From: Dactylorhiza incarnata
Lineage: Eukaryota > Streptophyta > Magnoliopsida > Asparagales > Orchidaceae
DNA: 64,000 bases
Direction: 5' to 3'
Assembly: GCA_033032865.1 (NCBI GenBank)
Contig: JAWHQI010000121.1
Coordinates: 6,200,001-6,264,000 of the forward strand
How positions within the stretch are numbered: the stretch's first letter is position 1; each line of letters starts with the position of its first letter. Positions 32,623 through 43,610 of this stretch are shown in pieces. Position numbers and translations under genes: made by a program. The notes beneath the pieces were generated by a model, which was not told the origin of the DNA, did no database searches, and was given only the letters and a program-made list of their open reading frames with translations.

Positions 32623-33740
32623 CAAATCATGTTTACAAATTAGAAAAAGCGCTTTATGGTTTAAAACAAGCGCCCCGTGCATGGTATGATCGTCTTACAT
32701 CGTTTTTGTTAGAGCACGGTTATGTTATGGGAAGTGCAGACAACACACTCTTCATTAAGCATAAAAATAATGAATTAATCATTTTACAAATATATGTTGA
32801 TGACATAATTTTTGGAGCCACTAATGAAGAGTTGTGTAATGAAGTAGTCGAAATAATGAAAAATGAATTTGAAATGAGTCTTGTAGGAGAACTATCATTT
32901 TTTCTTGGTTTTCAAATCTCACAACGGAATGATGGTATCTTTATTTGCCAATCAAAATATGTTCACGATATGCTTAAACGATTTGGTTTTGAAAACCTTA
33001 AACAAGCTTCGACTCCTATGAGTTCTTCTTTAAAATTAGGAAAAGATGAATCTGGTATTTCTATTGATCAAACACTATATAGAGGAATGATAGGCTCTCT
33101 TCTTTATTTAAGCGCATCTAGACCAGATATAATGTTTGCCGTTTGTTTATGTGCTCGCTTTCAAGCCGATCCAAAAGAATCACATTTAAAATCGGTAAAA
33201 CGTATCTTTCGTTATCTCATAGGGTCATCTAAATTAGGATTATGGTACCCACATAATGATTCTTTCACACTCCATGGCTATTCAGATTCAGACTACGCAG
33301 GGTGTTCACTAGATAGAAAAAGCACTAGTGGTACTTGTCATTTTTGAGGACCCTCTTTAGTTGCTTGGTCCAGTAGAAAACAATCTTCGGTTGCACTCTC
33401 CACCACGGAGGCCGAATATATCGCACTTGGTAGTTGTTGTGCACAAGCATTATGGATGAGCCAAACATTAGAGGACTTTGGTTTTCACCTCAAAAACATA
33501 GATCTTAAATGTGACAACAAAAGTGCAATAGACCTCACATATAATCCAGTACATCATGCTAGATCCAAACACATAGATGTTCGTCATCATTTCATTAGGG
33601 ATCACATCAAGAAAGAGAATGTAAAAGTAAGCTTCATTAGGATGGACTCACAACTCGCTGATATATTTACTAAACCTCTTCCCGATGCACGATTTCGTTT
33701 ATTACGACTTGAATTAGGTGTTCTAGATCTTTCTTGTTAA
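32621..33740 (+). pseudogene. pol: RT C-terminal half and RNase H of B
   Basis: Reads [20 protein letters not shown], the catalytic [68 protein letters not shown], a stop at 33345-33347, then STTEAEYIALGSCCAQALW, KHIDVRHHFIRDHI and ADIFTKPLPDARF, ending at 33738. There is one stop only. Compared with A it shows that A lost a T near 5603. The fingers part of RT, integrase, protease and gag are missing. Confidence 0.92.
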
Positions 33741-35831
33741 ACCATGTTCACAAATGCAATTTACTTCATTTTTAACCATCAAAAACATTTTCAAAAAATT
33801 CTGCAAATTCAGCATGGAACTACTTATGGGACACCTAATCTAGATCAAACATCAAAATTTTCAAAACCCTAAAAAATCACTTACTGTTTCCCGCGCTAGC
33901 GCTAGCGCCGGTGCTAGCGTCAAGTTTCAAATTTCTGTGATTTTAAATTTTCTAAAAAATCCTAAAAATATGCTAATCTATATGTACTATTTAGTTTTGC
34001 ACATCTGTTTTCCTTTTATTTTTTTAAATACAAAAATAGAAAATCTAACTTACCAAAAATATGTTTTGTTTAAAGTTTATTTCTTTTCAAAAATCAAAAC
34101 AAAAATATAAAACTATTAAACTAAACAAAAAAAACTGTATGAACTGTTTGTGAAAATCAAGCATGATTTAAGCTATTATTTCGAATTTCTATAATGTTGC
34201 GATTTATTTTTCAAAATTACTTTGAACATTGTCTTTACCATGCTTTGATTTATCTATTACTATGTGCATCAATTATATTGTAAAGGTTGAGTGGAATCAA
34301 GCTTAGCATGCCTCTAAGTATGAGTAAATGGTTTATGTTAGATAATGATATTACTTCACTCACTTTTTGGCATTGTCTACATATGGTTTAACTTAAGAAT
34401 GCTTGTGTATGTTTTGTAATTGTACAATAAATTAAAATTGCACGAGTATCTTACATACACTCCCTTCTTTTGCACTATGAAAAAAGTTAAGAAACGTGGT
34501 TATGGTTTTTCATAAATTCTATTGGTTTGCAAAACAAGTGTATTCGGAGAACTTTGTACAAAACAAAATCATAACATAAATAACAAAGATGACTCCACCA
34601 AGCACTACTTGAACCTCCTGATAAGTCTTAATGAGCATTGTGAGGTTGAGCACCTTGGACAGAATAATAAAGTGTCTTGTGCAAACCATATTTTCAAAAT
34701 AAGAAAAACCACTTACTCTTAAGTACACCGGATCACAAATCTCAAAACATTAAAAATAAAATATGTGATCCCCCAAGCACTACTTTACACCCTGATAAGT
34801 CTTAATGAGCCTTGTGTGTGCAAAGCACCTTGGTAGTTGTACATTCTTATTGTGCATTAAAGTGTGTGGAAGTAAAAATATTTGTGTTTTATTGTGCTTT
34901 TTACTTTATATAGTACTTGTATTCTTGATTAAAACACTTGTATACTCTACTCAAAAATACACTTATGTGCACATCATTATCTTCCATAACACTTCTTCTC
35001 ATAAGTATTGGACCCTAATGCTAATTCTATACAATTTTTTTACTTCTGAAATACACTAGATAACCTAGCATGTTTTCTATAATGTTTGGTATGTTTTGAA
35101 ATTATGAATTGGAATAACATTGTAGTACTTTCTTTTTGAATAACATTATTTCATGCTTGGTTACTCTTATTATAAATTGAAAATGATTTACAACATCTTT
35201 TTTTGCAATATAACTCATATCTCTTTTTATGGATCATCTTGCTTATAATATGATGTTTTTGTATTTCTACAAGTCTTCCGCATCACTCTCATTTTATGGC
35301 TTTACCTTGCATGCTTACTTAAAAAGTCCTTTTTTTTACCAATCCTTTATTTTTTCATCAAATATTTTACTTGCATGGTAAAACCATATATTAGTTACTA
35401 TTAACAGAATTATTTATACTGAAACTCTGATATTTCTATAAAGGGAATAAATTAAACTTGAAATTAAGCTACAAAATCCCTATCATTCACCTGTTAAACT
35501 CCATAGCTCGATCATGCTGCTATCTTATTATCGCTTATGTGGTGCCTCCTAACCCTCTTTTGCTAATAACAAAGGGGGAGAACTAACATGATAAATAAAC
35601 TCCGCTATCAAACTAAAATTCACATGAATAATTAAATTGATAGTTTACATATTAGGGGAGCATTCACATAGGGGGAGCACGTATTTAGGGGGAGCAACTC
35701 TAAAAATGCTAATCATCTATATTTATCCTAAGTCATCACTCTCTCACACACACAAATAGGATTTCACCATGCTTATCTATTAATGCTCTGATTTATGATT
35801 AATGGATTTGTTATTATCAAAAGGGGGAGTG
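33741..35831 (+). other. 3' UTR of B with polypurine tracts
   Basis: AT-rich and non-coding. It holds a quasi-palindrome (about 33893-33923), twin stem-loops (34598-34833) and repeated AGGGGGAG tracts at about 35573, 35656, 35677, 35697 and 35822, the last directly at the LTR. I see no gene. Confidence 0.85.
34598..34833 (+). promoter_or_regulatory. Twin stem-loops in 3' UTR of B
   Basis: Copy 1, 34598-34658: arms CCAAG...AACCTC and GAGGTT...CTTGG. Copy 2, 34773-34833: arms CCAAG...CTTTACAC and GTGCAAAG...CTTGG. The loop core in both is CTGATAAGTCTTAATGAGC. Inner arms differ between copies but each pairs with its own partner. Confidence 0.7.
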
Positions 35832-36905
35832 TGTTGGAACATGGTCTTCCGCATCTCCTAGGTTTGAGAATAACAAATCCTATGTATTTGATCTTGTGTG
35901 TTCAAGTGTGCAGGTTACATAGGTCCACATGACTCAAGGAGACTGCCCCCAAAAATTGAGGCCAAAATTCGAACATGGTCGCTATCGCCGGCGGTAGAGA
36001 TAGCGCTCGGCGATAGCGGTAATTAGCGCAATTCCGGCGGTTTGTTTAGAAAGCGCTAGCGCCCGGCGATAGAAGGTAGCGCCGGCGGTAGTGGAGCTCA
36101 CAGAAGGAATAGAGAAAGGGGTTGTCGTGGATTGGATATTCTGCCGCGCAAATTGTTTCTTAATCCGGGCTAGCGCCGGCAGTAGCGCTTGAGCTATAAA
36201 AGGACCACATCTCCTCGTGTTTTGCGACACCCATTGCATACACCTCAGAGAAACAGATTGCTCGAGTTCCAGAGGCCCATCTTGGCCAAATTTTGAAGCC
36301 CTAGCGAAGCTCTGCCGATTTCTGAAGGAGGATTCCATCACGCCGAACCCGAGTGAAGTCCGCTTCGACAAACGCTGATTCTCCAGCGGATCTTTGCCTC
36401 CTCATTCAGAAGTTCATCCTAAGGGAGTTGTTACTTTATTTCATTTCTTTTTCATCTTGTAAACGATAGTGAAATCGCCTCGTGTTGGCGACTAGGTCTG
36501 GGTAGGACTTAGGGGGAAATTCGCCACGTATTGGCGACTAGATCTAGGCTAGGTCTAGGGGGCTCGAGGCCACATCCGGGGAGGGATTGGCTAGAGCGGC
36601 TTGAGGCCGAATCCGGGGAGGATAAGGCTAGGGCCACCGGTTCGTGGGGAAGCGAGTCGGGATAGAAAACCAAAAGGATTCTTTTCTATTTAGCTTTGAT
36701 TTCTAGCTTTCATAAGAGATCAAGTTTTGTAATCATGACTCTCAAGTTAATAAAATCTTGTCTCTATTTTTACTTTACTTGATTGTCTTGATCCTCTTTA
36801 TTATCATATTCAAAGCTTTTTCTAAAATAATCAAAATAGTTTTAAAATCTTTTAAACCCCTTATTCACCCCCCCCCCCCCTCTAAGGGCGCCTACCGATC
36901 CAACA
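35832..36905 (+). repeat. 3' LTR of B (1074 bp)
   Basis: Starts TGTTGGAACATGG after AAAAGGGGGAGTG and ends CCGATCCAACA. It carries quasi-palindrome pairs at about 35980-36025 and 36050-36095 with a single one near 36170, TCGCC/GGCGA hairpins (36476-36545) and a 13-C run at 36868-36880. The ends define the LTR boundaries used for A, C and D. Confidence 0.92.
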
Positions 36906-37355
36906 ATATCCAGCGGAAGCTCTTGCGCTATGGGCACACAGATCTGAACACGACTTTCAATGCCGCCCTAGACATTAAAAAAACACTTAGCCGCCAAGGC
37001 TCACTCCCGTTATTCCCACACGAGGAATAAGACCACCGTTGGAGCGTCTTCTTCCACCTATCCGGACAAGGGAAGATCTAGAATCACCGAGTCTAAGTCC
37101 GTCGTGATCACCGCTAGGAACACTAGGAACCCCACGAGTGAGCGTGTTCCCATTGGGAAAGTTAGCAAGGCCAATACCACTTGTTATTCTTGCGGTGTTC
37201 AAGGCCACTATGCCTTTGAATGCCCAACTAAGACTAAGGTCGTTGCCCTCTTAGACATGGCCGCTGATTCTACTGACTATGTGTATGAGGCTGCCGAGGA
37301 GAGCGACCCCGAAGGGGTCCCAAGCGATTTGGAAGACGATCCCCCCTCATGGTGA
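36906..37355 (+). pseudogene. gag: gag of E, C-terminal part
   Basis: Resumes right after B. The first 200 bases are degenerate. From 37104 a frame reads SERVPIGKVSKANTTCYSCG with an intact CCHC knuckle, CYSCGVQGHYAFEC (about 37182-37223), followed by an acidic tail that stops at 37353-37355. Confidence 0.8.
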
Positions 37356-37684
37356 TGCGTTGTATTCTGACCACTCCACGTCCGCTTGATTACTGGAGGA
37401 GGACGAGTATCTTCTCTCTGATCTTTAAGAGTGGTGAAAAGCTGTGCAAGCTCATTATAGATAGCGGTAGTTGTGTGAATGTTATCTCTGAGAATGCTTT
37501 TACACGTATGAATCTGACCACGAAACCACACCCCACACCCTACCAGGTAGCTTGGATTAGCAAAATTACCATCCCGGTTAACAAGCGTTGCCTGGTTCCC
37601 CTTACCTTTAAATCTTACACGGATGAGGTCTGGTGTGACGTCCTCCCCATGGACGCGTGCCATGTGTTATTAGGCCGCCCTTAG
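37349..37684 (+). pseudogene. pol: Protease of E
   Basis: Retropepsin-like: LIIDSGSCVNVISENAF holds the DSG active site, and the C-terminal part has VLPMDACHVLLGRP (usual ILLGRPW; a stop replaces the W codon at 37682-37684). It overlaps the end of gag by a few bases in another frame. Confidence 0.85.
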
Positions 37685-37759
37685 CTTTATGACCGTGACG
37701 TCACACATTTCGGTCGAGCCAATACTTATGAATTCAAATTCAACGGTAGGACCATCACA

Positions 37760-38830
37760 TTGAGACCGACCGTTCCGAAGGAGCCGATAGCTTTGGCTAA
37801 GGACACTACCGTCCCGGCCGAGAGGAAGTCTTTGAGCCTAGTTGGTAGGAGAGAGTTTGTGAGAGATCCTTTTCTTGAGGGAGTTATGTACGCATTAGTT
37901 CTTATGGGTGCGAAGGATGGATCGGAAGCGTTGAATGAGTTGCCTAGGGCGTTACGAGCACTTTTGGACGAGTATAAGGACGTGTACCCAGAAGAGTTGC
38001 CTTCTGTGTTACCTCCATTGAGGAACATACAACATGCGATAGATCTCATTCCGGGTTCGTCCTTGCCGAACCAACCCCATTATAGGCTTCATCCCGCGGC
38101 CCACAAAGAGCTACAGACTCAGATTGAGGATTTGATGAAAAAAGGATTCATCAGGACTAGCATGTCCTTGTGCGGTGCCAGCCCTTCTTGCCCCCAAGAA
38201 GGATGGTATGTGGCGGATGTGTGTTGATAGCCGCGCTATCAACAAGATCACCATCAAGTACCGATTTCCTATACCGCACTTAGATGACCTTCTAGATGTC
38301 TTGTCTGGCGCCGCCATATTTTTTAAGTTAGATTTACGAAGCGGCTATCACCAGATAAGAATCCACGAGGGAGATGAATGGAAGACGGCGTTTAAGTCTA
38401 AGGACGGGTTATACGAGTGGCTTGTGATGCCCTTCGGGCTATCCAATGCCCCTAGCACATTCTCCCGGATGATGACACATGTCTTTCAGCCATTCAAGGG
38501 GAAGTTTGTGGTAGTCTACTTCGATGACATCTTGGTTTACAGCACTACTACCACCGAGCACGTCTCCCACATGAGAGTGATTCTTTCCACCCTACGGAAG
38601 GAAACTTTATTTCTTAATCTCAAGAAATGCACTTTCCATGTTACAGAAGTGGAGTTCTTAGGCTACATCGTTGGAACGGAGGGCATGAGAGTTGACCCTA
38701 GCAAGGTTAAGGTGATTAAGGACTGGCCCGAGCCGACCACGATACGTGAGGTGAGGAGCTTCCATGGGTTGGCAACCTTCTACCGCAATTTCATCAAAGA
38801 CTTTAGCAGCATCATGGCCCCCATTAGTGA
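37760..38830 (+). pseudogene. pol: Reverse transcriptase of E
   Basis: 37760-38227 leads in with YPEELPSVLPPLRNIQHAID and PHYRLHPAAHKELQ. A frameshift near 38180 moves to the frame 38175-39137, with [48 protein letters not shown] and the catalytic [11 protein letters not shown], then [12 protein letters not shown]. All gypsy RT blocks are present in order. Confidence 0.9.
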
Positions 38831-39340
38831 CTGCATGAGAAAAGGTGAGTTTACTTGGACGAGGTTCGCCACCATCGCTTTCCAACGCATCAAGGAGCTT
38901 ATGACTGAGGCACCCATCTTACATCTACCTGACTTCTCGAAAGTCTTTGAGCTTACTTGTGACGCTTCGTGCGTGGGAATAGGAGGTGTCTTGAGTCAGG
39001 AAGGGCGCGCTGTGATTTTCTTTAGTGAAAAGTTGGCGGGCGCTAAATTGAATTATTCCAACTATGATAGGGATTTTATGTGGTCATTAGATGCTTGCAC
39101 CACTGGAGGCATTATCTCCTCTCTAAGGAGTTCATGATCCTCTCTGATCACGAAGCGTTACGATTTATCAATGGCCAACATAAAATCAGCCCTCGTCACG
39201 CCAAGTGGGTATCCTTCCTACAGGGTTACACTTTTAATCTCAAACACCTCAAGGGAGCGAACAATCGGGTTGCGGACGCACTTAGTCGCCTAGCCCTTTT
39301 AGTCGCCACTATGGAGGTTAACGTTGTCGGGTTCGAGTGA
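38831..39340 (+). pseudogene. pol: RNase H of E
   Basis: [16 protein letters not shown] (catalytic Asp), [20 protein letters not shown], then a frameshift near 39095. The next frame has [20 protein letters not shown] and NNRVADALSRLALL. It stops at 39338-39340, after which the same frame carries on into integrase. Confidence 0.88.
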
Positions 39341-40294
39341 ATCAAAGATGAGTACGCTACATGCCGGGATTTTCAGGATTCTTACCTATCTGCCCAGGAT
39401 AGTTCCCCCACCACTATTACCGCGTTCGTTATCAAGGATGGTTACCTATTTACACATGGGAAATTATGTATTCCGCAGTCATCTTTACGTCTCCATACCA
39501 TCTGGGAACTGCATAGTGGCGGGTTGAGTGGCCATTTCGGTAGAGATAAGACTATCACCCTGGTTGAGGAAAAGTTTTATTGGCCAAATTTGAAGGCGAT
39601 GGTAGGACGGGTAGTGAGTAGTTGTCGTACTTGCCAAGTTTCCAAGGGCACCAAAACCAACGTCGGGTTATATACTTCGTTGCCTATACCATCCGTACCT
39701 TGGGAGGACGTGAGCATGGACTTTGTCTTAGGCCTACCCACCACTTTTCGTCGTCACGATTCCATCTTCGTAGTTGTGGATAGGTTCTCCAAAATAGCAT
39801 ATTTTTTACCGTGCACTAGAACCAACGACGCGTCTCATATTGCAAAGCAATATTTTAAGGAAGTCGTTAGTCACCGGGGAGTGCCGAAGACAATAGTCTC
39901 GGATAGGTATGTTAAGTATATGAGCTACTTCTGGAAGACACTTTGGATCCTAATGGGTACCAAACTATTGTTTTCCTCCGCCTATCATCCTCAAACCGAT
40001 GGGCAAACTGAGGTGGTTAACCGGAGCCTAGGGAACCTTCTTAGATGCCTCGTGAGTGGTCATAAAGGCACATGGGACCTTCTTCTTCCACACACTCAGT
40101 TAGCCTACAACAATTCCAAAAATCAGTCTACCGGTCTGTCACCAAATGAGATTGTCCACGAGAACAAGGCCCCTGTGCCTCTTAACTTGGTTCCCTTTCC
40201 CCCAACATACAAGGCAAGTCAATTTGCACAATCCTTCGCCCAACATATTCACGACCTTCATGCACGTATACGAGCTACCTTGACTGCTCAGTAA
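39341..40294 (+). pseudogene. pol: Integrase of E
   Basis: The HHCC region reads SGHFGRDKT ... CRTCQVSKG. The core has the first Asp in SMDFVLGLPTT, the second in VSDRYVKYMS and the Glu in HPQTDGQTEVVNRSL, so the D,D,E residues are all kept, although the usual RDVKF is RYVKY. The frame ends at 40292-40294 with CAG mutated to TAA-like context before YQVHAN. One upstream stop separates the 39524 frame from the RNase H frame. Confidence 0.88.
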
Positions 40295-40306
40295 GATTCT
40301 TATCAG

Positions 40307-41053
40307 GTGCACGCCAATATAAATCAGAGAGTGTCACACTTCAAGGTTGGCGATTTGGTTTTAGTACGATTAGTTCCCGAGCGTTTGCCATCTGGCACCG
40401 TTAAAAAGTTAGCACCTAAGCGCGCCAGCCCTTTTCGGATCATCAAGAAAATAGGTGACAACGCTTTTGTTTTGGATTTGCCTGCCGAATGGGGAATCTC
40501 CCTTATTTTTAACGTCTCGGATTTAACGATGTTCGTATCGCCTCCACATGACTTGAATTCCTTGACGTCTTCTCCTTCCACCAAATCTTCTAATGGGTTG
40601 GGGAGTGGTAGTACGGATGACCTCTCTCTGTTGGTCCCCACAGGTATTTCACCGGATGGTAAGTCGCATACTTTTATTCCTACTGCTGATATGTTCCCCA
40701 GGTTTCAGAAGACCTTTCTCACCCCGGACATGATACTTGGTGCGGAGCCACTTACTACCTCGGAGGGTGCTACTTACTGATTCCTCATCTGTTGGCGTGA
40801 TCTCCCTCCCTCAGACGATTCATGGGTCCTCGCGACGGAGCTTCAACGATTGGATGCCGATCTTCTCTGCCGCTACCTCTCGGACCACGCATCGGAGATG
40901 CTTGATTTTGAGTGGGGGAGGATTGATAGCGCGACCCCGCCACCACTTTCTGATGACGACCCAGTTACCGAAGCGCAACGCTACAAGGACTTGAGGCGCC
41001 ATGAAGATGCTAACGGAAACCGGAGTTACAACCTCCGCCCGCGGCGTACCTAA
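40307..41053 (+). pseudogene. pol: GPY/F and chromodomain-like tail of E, running into LTR
   Basis: 40307-40780 has VGDLVLVRLVPERLPSGTVK, FRIIKKIGDNAFVLDLP and IFNVSDLTMFV (GPY/F module). After a frameshift, about 40792-41053 reads WRDLPPSDDSWVLATELQRL, the second half of a chromodomain, and continues through the LTR start (40924) to a stop at 41051-41053. The first part of the chromodomain is degenerate. Chromodomains steer integration to marked chromatin. Confidence 0.75.
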
Positions 41054-41355
41054 CCCGCTTGAAGACTTCTATTTATTTTAGATCGTTTATTTTATATTTG
41101 CGGATATAAAATTATTTCATATCATGGAAATAATTTTATATTCATTTTGCTCTTGTTTATTTATCATTTCCTAATTTTGAACAATGGTGTGCGTTTAGCC
41201 GTTTTGATGGTGGATTAGCTCGCCATCATGATTTGAAGTATTTTGTAATCTCCTATTTAAAGGAGGCTTGATGAGAGTAAAGTAGACTATTGGAGGAAAG
41301 AACCCTAATTTCCTCCTTGTGAGAATTTTGGCCAAAGAGGAGAGCCTCCTTGCCG

Positions 41356-41388
<33 letters not shown>

Positions 41389-42191
41389 CCCCCCTTATGG
41401 TGTGATACCATCCCTTGCATTCCTCCATCCTCTTCGATGCGACTCCGACGAGGATTCCACGGTGCGACTCCAAAGGAAGAAAGGGTGCTACTCCATTCGG
41501 TGCGACGTCGGTGGAACCTTGAAGAGAGAGATTCTCCCACATCTATCTTGAGTGCATGCATGTTCTTGGTTGGGTAACCCCTCCCCTTTCTAGTGATTCT
41601 TCTACGTTTTATTTTGTGGAGGTTTTGTCGAATCGTTTTATCCGTGATCTTAATCTTCTCGCTTGCAAAAATCTGAAATATAAGTGTTGTTATTGAATCT
41701 CTTGTTGTCCGGATCGGGGAGATCCGTTGTGGGAGCGAAACTCGGCCTAGCCTTAGTTTGCTCTCCAAGATTGGCGCACTTGGCGTTAACAAGGGAGTTA
41801 ATCTCAACTAAAGCTTTATCGCCACTTGAATGTTCACCGCCGCTCTGAAATATTGCCGCTGCGTTTTGAAATGAATCGATTGATGGAGTAGATGCTTGTG
41901 CAGGTGCGGTGAGTTGTGTGCTTATTGGAGAGGTAGGTCTTGTCTAAGGACGTGGTATCGAGTCCGGTTGTAGATCTTCTTATTTATATTTTGTTATTCG
42001 GATTTGGGAGCCCACCCAACCTCTTTGTTTGCCTCTCTTGGTCGGAGTACTCTTGGAACGAGAACTTTGAGAGCAAGCACGACCTCTTTCCGTTCGCTTT
42101 TGGTCGGAGCCCTCTCCTTCTTATTTTATGTTGAATGTTGTTTTCATTTCCATTAGCGTAGTGAGCACGTAGTTACGGCAGCCCTACATTA
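40924..42191 (+). repeat. 3' LTR of E
   Basis: Starts TGATAGCG after GAGTGGGGGAGGAT (polypurine tract) and ends CTACATTA, then TSD GCTTG. It is about 29 bp longer than the 5' LTR, almost wholly because of the 32-C run at 41356-41387. Confidence 0.93.
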
Positions 42192-43051
42192 GCTTGCGCT
42201 TGGCGCTCACCCCTGCGGGCAAGTGCTTGACTCCGGCAGGACCAGTGCTTGTCTTGTTGGCTCAGGGCGAGACGGCGCTTGCTGGAAGGCTTGGCAAGGA
42301 AGTGCAGACGGAGGAGGATCGAACCCTCCATGCGTGGGTGCTATTCCTTATCCCCGCTAGTGATCAACCTCTTAACGAGCGGGTCGGTCAAGTGTTGTCG
42401 ACTCGCCAGATAGTTAGGTGGAGCCCCTTCTGCGAGTTAATCCAATCTGCCCCAACACCAGAGGGATTCTGGGATCCAACTATCTCCCATTACACAGGAA
42501 TGGATGATCCCCTCCAAAACCTCCAGAGTTTCAAAGACGTCAAAGCCATTAGGATGGTGACCGACGCTTTCAAATGCAAGCTATTCGCCATCTCCTTCAT
42601 GGGGAAGGCTAGGGACTGGTTTCATCAGCTCCCTCCAGGGTCCATCTATAGTTTCAAAGACCTGAAGCGGAGCTTTCTATTGAGGTTCTCCACATCACAG
42701 AAAAGAAAAAAAAGGGGCAAAGGCCCTTTTCTTTATCAAGCAAAGAGCGGAAGAGCCACTAGGAAGCTACGTGGATTGGTTCTAAGAAGAGGTACTCCTC
42801 GTCAACGAAGTGCCTGGGCACACCTTGCAGCTCGCATTTACCCTCGGGCTGCGACAAGGGCTGTTCCGAATGGGATTGTCCCAGGACCCTCCACTGTTGT
42901 ACGAAGACTTGATGGAACGAGTAGGGCTTGAGATCGAAGTAGAGGAGATGAACCAGGAGTTCGTGACCAAGATGGCCAAGTGGCTGGAGGAGGAGAGGAA
43001 GGAACAAGAAGGGAAGAGGAAGGAGGAAGCAAGTAGTCAGAGGCACCAGGG

Positions 43052-43083
<32 letters not shown>

Positions 43084-43560
43084 TTGGGCAGGAGCAAGGC
43101 TGGGGGGTTTCAACCACCAGTCTCCCAACCAACCTGGAGGCCGCCAGGAGGATCCCCTTAAAGGCCAGGGAAGAGGCCATTTCCAAGGGAGAGGAAACTT
43201 TCAGGGGGGGCAGGGACAGTTCAACCCAGCAGGGTGGCAACCAAAACCAAGGCCATTGCAACCCCAACCCCTACAGGTTATGGTGATTGGCCGAAAAAGA
43301 GGGAATAAGAAGAGGGGTCACGCAGGCAAGAAAGCAAGGATGTTGGCACTGCCACACTGTGACTTCCATCAGCAGGAGGGTCACGTGACAACTACCTGCC
43401 CAGAGTTTCTGTAGGTAAGGGAAGGAAGAATAACCCCGGCAGAGGGGAGACAGCTCTACCTGGAAGTACCAGGAGGAAGCTGAGGAGATGGAGGAAGTGA
43501 TGAAGGAGATGGCCAAGATGCATGTGGCCGAGTAAGCGCGAGGAAGCGCATTGTAATGCT
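42192..43560 (+). pseudogene. gag: gag of Tat-like element Z
   Basis: Reads HYTGMDDPLQNLQSF, IRMVTDAFKCKLFAISFMGK, ARDWFHQLPPGSIYSFKDL and FLLRF, a retrotransposon gag core of the Tat/Ogre/Retand type. An A-run near 42707 shifts the frame, which continues as PGHTLQLAFTLGLRQGLF to 43286, with a 30-C run (43053-43082) read as poly-Pro. A knuckle CDFHQQEGHVTTTC lies near 43355-43400 in yet another frame. The N-terminal part is cut by element E. No pol follows; tandem arrays begin instead. Confidence 0.78.
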
Positions 43561-43610
43561 TTGTAATACATTTATTATGTATCAAAAGTAGTTAAAGATA
43601 ACATTTAAGT

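Larger units (their letters stand above)
32621..36905 (+). mobile_element. 5'-deleted Sirevirus B inside E
   Basis: Only the second half of RT, RNase H, the 3' UTR and a complete 3' LTR remain. The right end is the exact LTR terminus CCAACA, after which the gag of E resumes, so B inserted normally and later lost its 5' part. It is the best-preserved Sirevirus coding region in the window. Confidence 0.9.
30335..42191 (+). mobile_element. Chromovirus-type gypsy retrotransposon E
   Basis: LTRs 30335-31573 and 40924-42191 with TGAT...ATCA ends and a perfect TSD GCTTG. Order: iMet-type PBS, gag, protease, RT, RNase H, integrase, then a chromodomain-like C-terminus whose frame runs into the 3' LTR. 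The gypsy order (integrase after RNase H) and the GPY/F region with FNVSDL fit chromoviruses. TGAT...ATCA ends and coding that enters the 3' LTR are seen in the CRM group, but I cannot fix the clade. Sirevirus B interrupts gag. E is inserted in element Z. Confidence 0.92.

Noticed and set aside
34805..35059. 84-codon frame in the 3' UTR of B as an env-like gene (Sireviruses can have an env-like ORF)
   Set aside because: It is short, hydrophobic by AT-richness, and not conserved in A or C. No env-like gene can be supported in any of the four Sireviruses.
41195..41807. 115- and 184-codon minus-strand frames in the LTR of E (also 30664-31189)
   Set aside because: Antisense frames in LTR sequence, with poly-Gly from the C32 run. 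No similarity to known proteins seen.
42759..43267. Minus-strand frames with poly-Gly (for example GGGGGGGGGG)
   Set aside because: Antisense of the C30 run and of the gag frame of Z; no domain.
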